From contig JABBOG010000003.1 of the NCBI GenBank assembly GCA_019351975.1, positions 62,001 through 126,000 on the forward strand: a DNA stretch of 64,000 nucleotides, given 5' to 3'. The position numbers and the translations under genes were made by a program. Shown here in pieces: positions 17,951 through 27,091 of the stretch. Numbering within the stretch: the first letter of the stretch is position 1; every line of letters begins with the position of its first letter. Source of the DNA: Acidobacteriota bacterium (lineage in GTDB: Bacteria; Acidobacteriota; Terriglobia; Terriglobales; Acidobacteriaceae). Below the pieces are notes generated by a model that made no database searches, was not told the DNA's origin, and saw only the letters and a list, made by a program, of their open reading frames with translations.

Positions 17951-20107
17951 CTACTTTCCGCCCGTCTCGTTCCACAAGAATCCCAGCTCATCGGCCATAT
18001 CCTGAACCAGCTGGTCCACACTCACGCCCGCACTGTGCCCGGCCTTCACGTCATAGTGCAGCAAAATCGGTCGCCGATCCGCCTCCGGCTCCGCCATCTC
18101 CGTCGCCTGCATCAGCGCCGCCATCTTTCGCGCATGCAGCGGCGCCACGCGCGTATCGCTGTCCCCGGTAAAGAACATAATCGCTGGATACTTCACCCCC
18201 GGCCTCACATTCTGATACGGCGAGTACTTCAAAATATAATCCGCCTGCGCTGGATTATCCGCCGATCCATACTCGGTCGTCCACCACCGGCCCACCAAAA
18301 ACTTCTGGTACCGCGTCATATCCAGCAACGGATACCCGCACAGGATCGCCCCAAACAAATCCGGCCGCTGCGTCATCGAAGCCCCCATCAGCAGCCCCCC
18401 ATTCGACCGCCCCGTAATCGCAAACCGCTCCTTCGTCGTATACTTGTTCGCCGTCAGATACTCCGCCGCAGCGAACCAGTCGTCGAACACATTCTGCTTG
18501 TGTTCGAACATCCCCGCCTTGTGCCACGTCTCTCCATACTCGCCGCCGCCGCGTAGATTCGGCAGCGCAAAGAATCCGCCCTGCTCCATCCACCACGCAT
18601 ACTTCGCGCTGAAGCTCGGCGTCTCAGAGATCAAAAATCCGCCGTAGCCCGTCATCAGCACCGGCGCCTTGCCGTCCGTCTTCAGCCCCTTCCGACCCGC
18701 AACAAACATCGGCACGCGCGTCCCGTCCTTCGACGTGTAAAAGACCTGCTTTACCTCATACTTATCCGAATCAAACGGCACCTTCGACCGGTCCCACACC
18801 GTGCTCTTCCCCGTCGCCACCTCATACGAAAAAATCGTCAGCGGAACCGTAAACGATGAAAACGTGTAGAACCCGATCTTCGAATCCGCCCGCCCGCGCA
18901 CCACAGTTCCCGTCCCAATCGTCGGATACGCAATCGTCCCCACCTGCTTCGCCGCGCCGGATCCCCCAACCGCATACACCGTCGTCTCCGACTTTACATC
19001 CACCAGCCGCCCCACAAACATCTTCCCCCCAGCAATCGACACCGCATCGATCGGGCTCGTTCCCTCCGCCAGCATCACCGGCCAGCTCTTCGTCGACGGA
19101 TCCCCAAAGCTCGCCCGCAGTACCCTCCCATTCGGAGCGTTGTAGTCCGTGCTCACAAACATCCTGTCGCCATCCATATGCAGCTGGAACCTTGAATCCA
19201 CACCGAACACCAGCGGCTCCAGCGACGCATCCTGCTTCCGCAGGTCCTCCAGCAAAATGTCCTCGCGCGTCGAAGGCACTCCATGCCCTATCGTCACAAT
19301 CAGCCAGTGCCCGTTCTCCGACACCCGGCATCCAATCAGATCCAGCGGTCCCAGCGTCTCTCCGCGATAGCTTCCGCCAAAGATCTGCTCGTCCTTGTCC
19401 GCCGCCGTTCCCAGCACATGCGTAAACACGGCTGCTCCGCCGCTCGGCAGAATCTTCGCGTAATACAGCGTCTTCCCGCTCAACCCAAACCCGCTGTAGC
19501 GCGCCAGCGGCAGTTCATCGCTCAGGTCCTTCTTCGCATCCACGTCGAGCACGCGCACCGACTCTTCATCCGCTCCACCATGCCTCACCCCATACACCAA
19601 CAACTTCCCATCCGACGACACATCCATGATCGACACCGACACATTCCCATCCGAGCTTAGCCTCGCCGCATCCACCAGCTTCCCCTCCGCACCATGCAAA
19701 CCCTCACGCATGTAGATCGAAGCCTGGTTCTCCGCCGCCAGTCGCTTCTCATAAAACAACCGGCCATGCTGCTCCGTCGGCTCGCTTACCGAATCCACCC
19801 GCGACAGCTCCGTCAGCCGGTCCACCAGCCGCTCCTTCAGTGGCTTGATCTGTGCAAAATAGCTCTCCGTGTAATCCATCTCGGCCTTGATATACGCACG
19901 CGTATCCGCAGCCTTCTGGTCCTCCAGCCACCGATAGTTGTCTGTAATCTCGTGCCCACCCACCTTGTCCGTCACCGCCACCACAGCCACCGTCGGCGGC
20001 GGCCCAAGCTTCACGCCATTCTCTCCATGAACCGCCACCGTCTGCGCCGTCATCTGCACCGCGCATCCACCGACAACCAGACCCATCAACGCTGCTCCAA
20101 ACCGCAT
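17951..20107 (-). CDS. prolyl oligopeptidase family serine peptidase
   Basis: GRSNGGLLMGASMTQRPDLFGAILCGYPLLDM; beta-propeller N-terminus; GDSDTRVAPLHARKM. Confidence 0.93.
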   Translation of the reverse strand: MRFGAALMGLVVGGCAVQMTAQTVAVHGENGVKLGPPPTVAVVAVTDKVGGHEITDNYRWLEDQKAADTRAYIKAEMDYTESYFAQIKPLKERLVDRLTELSRVDSVSEPTEQHGRLFYEKRLAAENQASIYMREGLHGAEGKLVDAARLSSDGNVSVSIMDVSSDGKLLVYGVRHGGADEESVRVLDVDAKKDLSDELPLARYSGFGLSGKTLYYAKILPSGGAAVFTHVLGTAADKDEQIFGGSYRGETLGPLDLIGCRVSENGHWLIVTIGHGVPSTREDILLEDLRKQDASLEPLVFGVDSRFQLHMDGDRMFVSTDYNAPNGRVLRASFGDPSTKSWPVMLAEGTSPIDAVSIAGGKMFVGRLVDVKSETTVYAVGGSGAAKQVGTIAYPTIGTGTVVRGRADSKIGFYTFSSFTVPLTIFSYEVATGKSTVWDRSKVPFDSDKYEVKQVFYTSKDGTRVPMFVAGRKGLKTDGKAPVLMTGYGGFLISETPSFSAKYAWWMEQGGFFALPNLRGGGEYGETWHKAGMFEHKQNVFDDWFAAAEYLTANKYTTKERFAITGRSNGGLLMGASMTQRPDLFGAILCGYPLLDMTRYQKFLVGRWWTTEYGSADNPAQADYILKYSPYQNVRPGVKYPAIMFFTGDSDTRVAPLHARKMAALMQATEMAEPEADRRPILLHYDVKAGHSAGVSVDQLVQDMADELGFLWNETGGK

Positions 20108-20166
20108 CCATACACTCCTGCAAAGCTCGATGACACAACTCTACCGCACGCAGCGAACTACAGCAC

Positions 20167-20642
20167 TCAATCCTGCTCCGCAGCAAGTCTCTTATAACAA
20201 ATCCACGCATCTCTCTCCGCACCATAAAAACTCTCTTTACGATGCGAACGCACATAGCCGATCCGAGCGTAGAACTGTATCGCCGACTCATTCCCCGCAA
20301 ACACATGCAGCACTAAAGCATCGCATCAGCATCGCATCCCTCGCGGCGCGCCCGCGTCTCAGCTTCCATCATCAACCCGCGAGCAATCCCCCTCCGCCGA
20401 CACCCAGGATCAACATCCAGCGTCACCACGTAACCCACCCTTCCCTCTCCCGAAGCCTCCACATCCACAATCACAAACCCCACCAGCGCACCGCGCTCTT
20501 CCGCCACAATCACGCGTGCATTCTTTGCCTCGGCGAACCTCCTCATGGTTCCGCGCGAAAATCGAAACGGCCGCTCAAAACACGCCACATCGAGCGCATA
20601 CATCGGGTCGGCATCCTTGGCGCAGTAAGCCCGAAATTGCAT
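20167..20642 (-). pseudogene. GNAT (RimI-like) acetyltransferase, frameshifted by an 11-bp tandem duplication
   Basis: N-terminal part LVGFVIVDVEASGEGRVGYVVTLDVDPGCRRRGIARGLMMEAETRARREGCDA; after removing one 11-bp copy the frame continues LVLHVFAGNESAIQFYARIGYVRSHRKESFYGAERDAWICYKRLAAEQD*. Confidence 0.8.
20317..20338 (+). repeat. 11-bp perfect tandem duplication
   Basis: AGCATCGCATC x2 on + strand (GATGCGATGCT x2 on the coding strand). Confidence 0.95.
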
Positions 20643-20667
20643 CGCATCGCCAGCAATGGCACCGTCG

Positions 20668-21012
20668 TTACTTTGAAAAGTAGACAATGAGACCACCCGC
20701 AACAATGAACAGCCCACCTACCATCACTCCCGGTGTGGGCAGTACACGGAAAAAGATAAAATTGGTAAGTTGGAACATCACGAACAGCATTGCGATGTAG
20801 ACTCCGGTCACTGTAGCGAATTCAACCGGTGCTAAATTGAGAGACGTTCCGTACAAGGTTAGCAGCGCACCTCCCACCAGAAACAGTCCTACTCGGGCCA
20901 ACGACGAGTGTTGCAGAGCCATCCGGATGATTGCATCGCCCATTGCCTCAAAGGCAGTCGCTGCAAAAACGAAAAGCAGAACCTTAAGTGTACTCGAATC
21001 CACTGTGTCCAT
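20668..21012 (-). CDS. small EamA/SMR-like multidrug/metabolite transporter family membrane protein
   Basis: 114 aa, 4 hydrophobic segments, EMR-like spacing. Confidence 0.6.
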   Translation of the reverse strand: MDTVDSSTLKVLLFVFAATAFEAMGDAIIRMALQHSSLARVGLFLVGGALLTLYGTSLNLAPVEFATVTGVYIAMLFVMFQLTNFIFFRVLPTPGVMVGGLFIVAGGLIVYFSK

Positions 21013-21017
21013 GTGGC

Positions 21018-22169
21018 TTACACCGCGATCGTGAAGCTGTTTTCACTGCGGGTCACTTCCCGATACAGCGTGTCCCGCTCAAACGGAACGCGCCCAGCCT
21101 CCGTAATCAGCCGCACCAGGTCATGCCTGCGCAACCCCTGCGGCGTGTTCGCTCCCGCATCGTGGTATATCTTCTCCTCCACCACCGTTCCGTCGATATC
21201 ATCAGCACCAAACCGCAGCGAGATCTGCGCCATCTTCGGCGTCACCATCTGCCAGTAGCTCTTAATGTGCGAAAAGTTATCCAACATCAACCGGCTCACC
21301 GCAATCTGACGAATATCCGTCAGCCCACTCGACTTCGGCAGATGCCCCAGCGCCGTGTTGTCCGGATGAAAGCTCAGCGGGATGAACGTCTGAAATCCAC
21401 CCGTATCATCCTGCACCTCGCGAAGCCGCATCAGGTGGTCCACGCGGTCCTCATCGTTCTCGATATGGCCGTACAGCATCGTCGCATTCGACCGCAGCCC
21501 AGCCTTGTGCACCAGCCGCGCCGTCTCCAGCCACTCGCCGCCATCGATCTTGTGGTCGCAGATAATATGCCGCACGCGGTCCGCAAAGATCTCCGCTCCG
21601 CCGCCCGGACACGAATCCACCCCCGCGGCCCTCATCTGCTCGATCATCTCCGCAATCGAAATCTTCCCGCGCTTGGCCAGGAACGCAATCTCCACCATCG
21701 TGAACGCCTTCACATGCACCTGCGGATAGCGTTGCTTCAAACCCCTCACCAGATCCATGAAGTACGACACCGGCAGATCAGGATGCAGCCCACCCACAAT
21801 GTGGAACTCCGTCACAGCCTCCGTCAGCCCCTGCCCCGCAGTCTCCCATGCCTCTTCAAGAGCCATCGTGTACGTGTCGGCCTCACCCTTTTTCCGCCCA
21901 AACGCGCACAGTCTGCACGACGCAACACAGACGTTCGTAGGATTGATATGCCGGTTCACATTGAAGTACGCCAGATCCCCATGCATCCGCTCGCGCACCA
22001 GGTTCGCCATCCAGCCCACTGCCAGGATGTCGCCGCTGCGGTACAGCGCGACGCCATCATCGAAGTTCAGGCGCTCTCCCCGTTCCACTTTTCTGGCAAC
22101 GGGTTCGAGCGCAGGATCATCCGTCTGAAAACAGTGCCGAGGGCGCGAAGAAGGAACCGAAGTTTCCAT
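21018..22169 (-). CDS. mqnE: aminofutalosine synthase MqnE (radical SAM)
   Basis: Radical SAM C-x3-C-x2-C in NPTNVCVASCRLCAFGRKKGEADTYTM; VTEFHIVGGLHPDLP; DSCPGGGAEIF. Confidence 0.88.
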   Translation of the reverse strand: METSVPSSRPRHCFQTDDPALEPVARKVERGERLNFDDGVALYRSGDILAVGWMANLVRERMHGDLAYFNVNRHINPTNVCVASCRLCAFGRKKGEADTYTMALEEAWETAGQGLTEAVTEFHIVGGLHPDLPVSYFMDLVRGLKQRYPQVHVKAFTMVEIAFLAKRGKISIAEMIEQMRAAGVDSCPGGGAEIFADRVRHIICDHKIDGGEWLETARLVHKAGLRSNATMLYGHIENDEDRVDHLMRLREVQDDTGGFQTFIPLSFHPDNTALGHLPKSSGLTDIRQIAVSRLMLDNFSHIKSYWQMVTPKMAQISLRFGADDIDGTVVEEKIYHDAGANTPQGLRRHDLVRLITEAGRVPFERDTLYREVTRSENSFTIAV

Positions 22170-22178
22170 CTTACTATT

Positions 22179-24242
22179 CTACCGCCGTTGTGACGCAGAT
22201 GGAGTACTGGATGTGGTAGCCGATGGTGGTAGCGCAGCTGTCTTGTTGACCGCAGCCACATGCTCCGGAGCAAATCCAGAATCAACCATCTTGGGCTGAA
22301 CCACCATGCCGTCATACAGCGTGGCTCCCAGCAAATGATCTCCCATCGGTCTCGCCAGCCTCAACTTCCACCCCGTATCCCAATACGAAATCTTGTGGTC
22401 AGGTACGCTCACCGCAAAGATCATCGTGGAACGGGAAGTCGTAAACAGCATTCGCTTCCCTATCGGGTCAAAATACATCCCGTCAACTTGCGGAATCTCC
22501 AGATCATAAACCTGCTTCCAACTTACCCCTTTATCTGCGGAGTAGAAAACCCCTTCCCGCCCTCCGACCCAAAGAGTCTCAGCGCCATCCACAGCGATCG
22601 CTGAAATCTGTGTGAGCTCAGGCGGAAGCGCAATCCTTCCCCACTTCTGTCCTCCATCCACCGAAAGATCAATATTTTTCAGCCCCGCCGCCACTACAAC
22701 GTTCTTCTCCAGCGCGACAAATCGAATCTCTCCCATCGTAAGCGGCGACACCGCCGTCCATGCTACCCCGTCATTGACGCTGCGTAACAAGCCATCCGAA
22801 GTCCCCGCGTATATGCTGTAACCGTCACCTGACACCAACGCGTACGCAACACCGTCCATATTCGCCACGGCCGCTCGGCTCGTCTTCCCCTTCGATCCGC
22901 CTCTTGCGACTGTCCCCGAATCAACCCATACCTCGTCCTGCAACCTGAAGATCCCGTGCGTTGTACCCGCCAGCAGTGTCCCGTCAGACATCGTAACCAG
23001 GCTATAGACATCCCGACCACCCAGCCCTGCGCTCTGCTGCCGCCAGCGCACGCCTCCATCCGTACTTAAAAACACCCCACCATCATCTTTATCGTTCACG
23101 ACGCCAACATGCACGACAGCCGGATGATTTGGATCAGCAGTATACGCGACTACCTGCCGCGCAGAGAATCCGGTATTCGACCCATGGAAGCTAGCCCCGA
23201 AGTCATCGCTTCGCAACACGCCCCCCCGGTCCGTCGCCAGAAGAATGCGTCCAGAATCATGCGGGTCAACATAGACATCGTTGATGATCAACTCCGACGA
23301 TGTAAGCCGGTTCCACGTACGCCCTCCGTCGAGTGTCCGGTAAAGCCCCTCCGTCGTCCCCGCATAGACCGTATCCGCATGTTCAGGGTCCATCTCCAGC
23401 TTGCGCGTTCGCCGTGCAGCGGATGGTATGCCTTGCACCTTCGTAAACAGCGCTGCCGCATCCGTACTCTTGTAGATTCCTGAGCACGCACTCGCATACA
23501 CCGTTCGCGGCTGCGCCGGATCGATCAGGATTGAAAACACATCCGAATCCTCAATGATCCCACGCTTGATGTTCTCCCAATGAGCCCCACCATCCGTCGT
23601 CTTCCATGGCAAGTGCCACGTCCCGGCATAGATCACCTCGGGGTTCGCGGGATCAATCGCAAGCGACTCAACCTCATGAATCTCCGTGCTATTCATCGGA
23701 CTAATCTGCGTCCAGTGCGCCCCATTGTCCAAGCTGCGATATACACCCTGTAATGTGCCTGCGACAATCATCTGCGGTTCGGACGCTGACCTAGCCAGCG
23801 ACAAAACTGACTGACCCCTCATCTGAGGCGCGTCTGTCCAGCTCCTACCACCGTTATCGCTCAGATAAACGCCTCCATCAGGATGATCTGCTACGAAGGC
23901 CCCCGCAATCAGCCGATTCGGATCCTGCGAGTCTGGAATAATATGGTCGATCACAAGATCATTACGACCGCCCAGTTCCGTCAGACGCACCCAGGTCGTG
24001 CCGCCATTGCGTGACTCATAGAGCCACCCATTCGCCGTGCCCAGATACAAATGCTTCGAATCGCGAGGATCCGCCGCGAACGAGCGCGCGTCCCCTCCGT
24101 AAGGCCCTAAGGGAAACCACGTTACTGCGTGAAGAACGACAGGCCACATGGCCCAGAACATGGCGGCGGCCACGAATGTTCCGGCTTTCGGAAATGTGAA
24201 ACGATTCAACAGGTGCTCCTCTTTACAGATTAACGCAAACAT
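22179..24242 (-). CDS. BNR/YCF48/sortilin-like beta-propeller repeat protein
   Basis: Repeated Asp-box-like units SxDGGxTW / STDGGVRW / SVDGGQKWG; signal peptide. Confidence 0.8.
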   Translation of the reverse strand: MFALICKEEHLLNRFTFPKAGTFVAAAMFWAMWPVVLHAVTWFPLGPYGGDARSFAADPRDSKHLYLGTANGWLYESRNGGTTWVRLTELGGRNDLVIDHIIPDSQDPNRLIAGAFVADHPDGGVYLSDNGGRSWTDAPQMRGQSVLSLARSASEPQMIVAGTLQGVYRSLDNGAHWTQISPMNSTEIHEVESLAIDPANPEVIYAGTWHLPWKTTDGGAHWENIKRGIIEDSDVFSILIDPAQPRTVYASACSGIYKSTDAAALFTKVQGIPSAARRTRKLEMDPEHADTVYAGTTEGLYRTLDGGRTWNRLTSSELIINDVYVDPHDSGRILLATDRGGVLRSDDFGASFHGSNTGFSARQVVAYTADPNHPAVVHVGVVNDKDDGGVFLSTDGGVRWRQQSAGLGGRDVYSLVTMSDGTLLAGTTHGIFRLQDEVWVDSGTVARGGSKGKTSRAAVANMDGVAYALVSGDGYSIYAGTSDGLLRSVNDGVAWTAVSPLTMGEIRFVALEKNVVVAAGLKNIDLSVDGGQKWGRIALPPELTQISAIAVDGAETLWVGGREGVFYSADKGVSWKQVYDLEIPQVDGMYFDPIGKRMLFTTSRSTMIFAVSVPDHKISYWDTGWKLRLARPMGDHLLGATLYDGMVVQPKMVDSGFAPEHVAAVNKTAALPPSATTSSTPSASQRR

Positions 24243-24342
24243 TCACTCAAAGTGAGATTTGGTATGAAATTCCCAGCCATGGGCTTTTGGTGAAAGCCAC
24301 TCCGCCCCATGTAGCTGCAAATTCATTCACCGCCTCCAAATC

Positions 24343-24380
24343 AGAACGGCCGATCGGGATCGCTCCCGGTCGGCCGTTTA
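24343..24380 (-). terminator. stem-loop terminator candidate
   Basis: AACGGCCGATCGGGA-TCGC... / TCCCGGTCGGCCGTT inverted repeat directly downstream of the 24396-26105 stop. Confidence 0.6.
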
Positions 24381-24395
24381 CCCAGTCCAGTGACG

Positions 24396-26105
24396 TTACT
24401 TGCTGGACTTTGCTGCGTGGTGGCGGTGATGGTGCACGACTGGTTCACGGGGAACTGCCTTGACCTGAGTCTCATCCACAGGAGTGAGACCTGTCTGATC
24501 AAGCGTTGCACCCGAAGGAATCAGAGTCGTAGCGTCTGAGTTGGTTCCAGCCGTACCGGTGTATACAGCGATATTGGACGCATTGAGGCCCTTCTCGTTC
24601 ACCAGGTATGCCTTCTCGTTGACAGCACGCTCTTCAGCGCGCTTCTGTGTCATCTCAGCAGCCCTCTTCTCCTTCATCGACGTCTTGTGACCCTTGACCT
24701 TCACAGGCTCAGAGTTTCCGACGATGGCCAGCTTAGCAGTCGTGTCGCGCTGCTCAGCGAGGGCAATGTCATCAAGGCAAGCCTTGGCTTCATTGTCGAC
24801 GCGCGTCGGGCGAGCCTTGTCCTTATCGAACGTGATCGTGCAAAGGCTGCTCGTCGTAGGTGCGGGAGGAGGAGGAGGTGCGTTCAGAGTGACCGTCGTC
24901 TGCTGTGACGCCGTTTGACCCTTGTCATCCACAACATTGCAAGTCACGGTGATCGTCGTGCCCGGTGCCGCACCTGTCGTAGCCAAAGTCGCAGTCGATG
25001 TGTTCCCGCTGATCGATCCAGCCGTCGAGCTATAGCTATACGTCAAGGGACGATTCTGCGGGCTGTTACCAGTTGCAGTGATAGTCACAGGATCGCCAGC
25101 ATTCAGCGTAGTCGGGTTCGCCGAGCAGCTAATGGTAGGTGGCTGGAATTGTGTCACAGTGAAGGGAGTCGAGCAGTCAGCCATACGTCCGGGCTTCTTG
25201 CCGTCCGCTACATGACCTTTGACCGTGTAGCTTCCCGGTGCCAGGTCCTTGGTGTCAACGCTTGCAACGTTCGAGTCACCAGTAACCTTCACGCCATCGC
25301 TGCCAGTCCAGTTATACGTCGGCGTCTTCTTTGGCAACACGTTCGTCGCTGTTCCAGTGATCGTAACGGGATCTCCCGGATAAATCGTGCCCGTGGGCGT
25401 CGTCACAGCGCAGGAATACTGGATGGGCGGCGGCGGAACAATGCTTCCGATGTGCCACAACAGACCGCTGCTCAGCTCTGCACCGCTGATATTTGCACGT
25501 CCGCCTTGAAGATAAACTGCAGGATCAGCAGGGCCGAAGTCAATATGCGTATAACGATAATCTGCTTCAAATAAGCGCAGCCCTAAGTGATGATTGAAGA
25601 ACGGCAGATCGTAATCCATGCCGCCGCCCGCAGCCAGACCAACGCCCCATTGATACGGATTGTAGCCAACGCCACCCGGGATGTTTGGGCCTACGCCACG
25701 AACGCCGCCCGCCAATCCATGAGCAAATAACGTGTAGTTCTGCAGCGGCAACCGGAAGATCGGACCAGCATAGTAGCCATAGAACGCGTCATTCTGCCCG
25801 TGGCCGTAAGCATCCGGATTCGCAATCATGGCAATTTCGCCACCGAAGTACTTATTGAAGTAGTAAGCACCACTCCCGATCGCGCCGACATTGACCGACG
25901 AAAACTGCTCCTGAGACGGCTTGATCTCGCTATGCGTTCCGAGATACGAATAACCCGCAAAAATATCGACACGCGATGGGTTGGGAGCATTGGGCAGCGT
26001 GCTTTGTGCATTCACGCTGGCTACTCCAAAACTGACCGCACATGCAGCCAGAAGAGCTCGGCCGGTATTGCGAAATGGGCGATAAGACATTCGACGATCC
26101 TCCAA
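24396..26105 (-). CDS. outer-membrane beta-barrel/OmpA-like protein with Ig/PKD-like repeats
   Basis: N-terminal barrel VDIFAGYSYLGTHSE; two PGDPVTITGTATN / AGDPVTITATGN repeats; C-terminal ITFDKDKARPTRVDNEAKACLDDIALAEQRDTTAKLAIVGNSE. Confidence 0.75.
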   Translation of the reverse strand: MEDRRMSYRPFRNTGRALLAACAVSFGVASVNAQSTLPNAPNPSRVDIFAGYSYLGTHSEIKPSQEQFSSVNVGAIGSGAYYFNKYFGGEIAMIANPDAYGHGQNDAFYGYYAGPIFRLPLQNYTLFAHGLAGGVRGVGPNIPGGVGYNPYQWGVGLAAGGGMDYDLPFFNHHLGLRLFEADYRYTHIDFGPADPAVYLQGGRANISGAELSSGLLWHIGSIVPPPPIQYSCAVTTPTGTIYPGDPVTITGTATNVLPKKTPTYNWTGSDGVKVTGDSNVASVDTKDLAPGSYTVKGHVADGKKPGRMADCSTPFTVTQFQPPTISCSANPTTLNAGDPVTITATGNSPQNRPLTYSYSSTAGSISGNTSTATLATTGAAPGTTITVTCNVVDDKGQTASQQTTVTLNAPPPPPAPTTSSLCTITFDKDKARPTRVDNEAKACLDDIALAEQRDTTAKLAIVGNSEPVKVKGHKTSMKEKRAAEMTQKRAEERAVNEKAYLVNEKGLNASNIAVYTGTAGTNSDATTLIPSGATLDQTGLTPVDETQVKAVPREPVVHHHRHHAAKSSK

Positions 26106-26272
26106 ATAAAGCTTGTTGAGTTAAACCTTCTACTGCGGTTATCAATTCGGCTAGCCTAGCTGACTATACCTAGAAACCATTCCCAAAAAGTGTACAGCGA
26201 ATCACTCCTGCTTCTTAGCGAAAAATTCATCTGAACATTTCTATACACCTGCTCCAAGATCACAACTGCGTA

Positions 26273-26890
26273 TCAGTCGAGGTTCAAAGTCTGCCGCACC
26301 GATCCGCGACTTCCCTGAATCTTCTCCTGCAGCAACGTAATCGCATATAGCAACTGTTCGGGGCGGGGCGGGCACCCCGGAACGTATACATCCACAGGGA
26401 TCACCTGATTAACACCCTGTAGCAATGCATAGTTGTTGAATACCCCGCCAGAGGTAGCACACGCACCCATCGAAATCACCCACTTCGGTTCCGGCATCTG
26501 CTCATAGAGCCGCCGAATAACAGGCGCCATCTTTTGCGAAACTCTTCCGGCAATAATCATTAAATCGCTCTGCCGCGGCGAGGGACGAAAAACCTCCGCG
26601 CCGAATCGTGCAATGTCATACCGAGATCCGCCCATCGACATCATTTCGATCGCGCAGCACGCTAAACCAAATGTCATCGGCCATACTGAATTCTTCCGCA
26701 CCCAATTCAGCGCAGCATCCAGCGACGCGAGCACCACACCTTCAGGTTGCTCATCACCCCAGTTGACCTCAGCGACCTTGTCGCGATTCTTACCAAAACT
26801 GTCCAGAGTTCCAAACACATACCGGTCATTCCGTTGCGGAACTCCCGTCGGTCGACCGTTCGCAGTCGTCTGGTTCGTCGTCTCATTCAT
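26273..26890 (-). CDS. nuoB: NADH-quinone oxidoreductase subunit B
   Basis: [18 protein letters not shown] ... [45 protein letters not shown]; start at internal Met. Confidence 0.93.
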   Translation of the reverse strand: MNETTNQTTANGRPTGVPQRNDRYVFGTLDSFGKNRDKVAEVNWGDEQPEGVVLASLDAALNWVRKNSVWPMTFGLACCAIEMMSMGGSRYDIARFGAEVFRPSPRQSDLMIIAGRVSQKMAPVIRRLYEQMPEPKWVISMGACATSGGVFNNYALLQGVNQVIPVDVYVPGCPPRPEQLLYAITLLQEKIQGSRGSVRQTLNLD

Positions 26891-27091
26891 ATCTATAAGT
26901 ATACGTTCCTCCGACCGCTGAAACATAGCTAAATACAACTTCTAACCCGGGCCGCCGTCTAAGTCTGAAATTGAAGCTAGTAACTGTGTACATTCGATGT
27001 GCGAACACCCCGTACGGTTGGTTCATCACCCGGTAAAACAGACAACGTGTCTCGAATCGGTTCAATCCTCTTTACTCTTCAGGAGCGCTGC

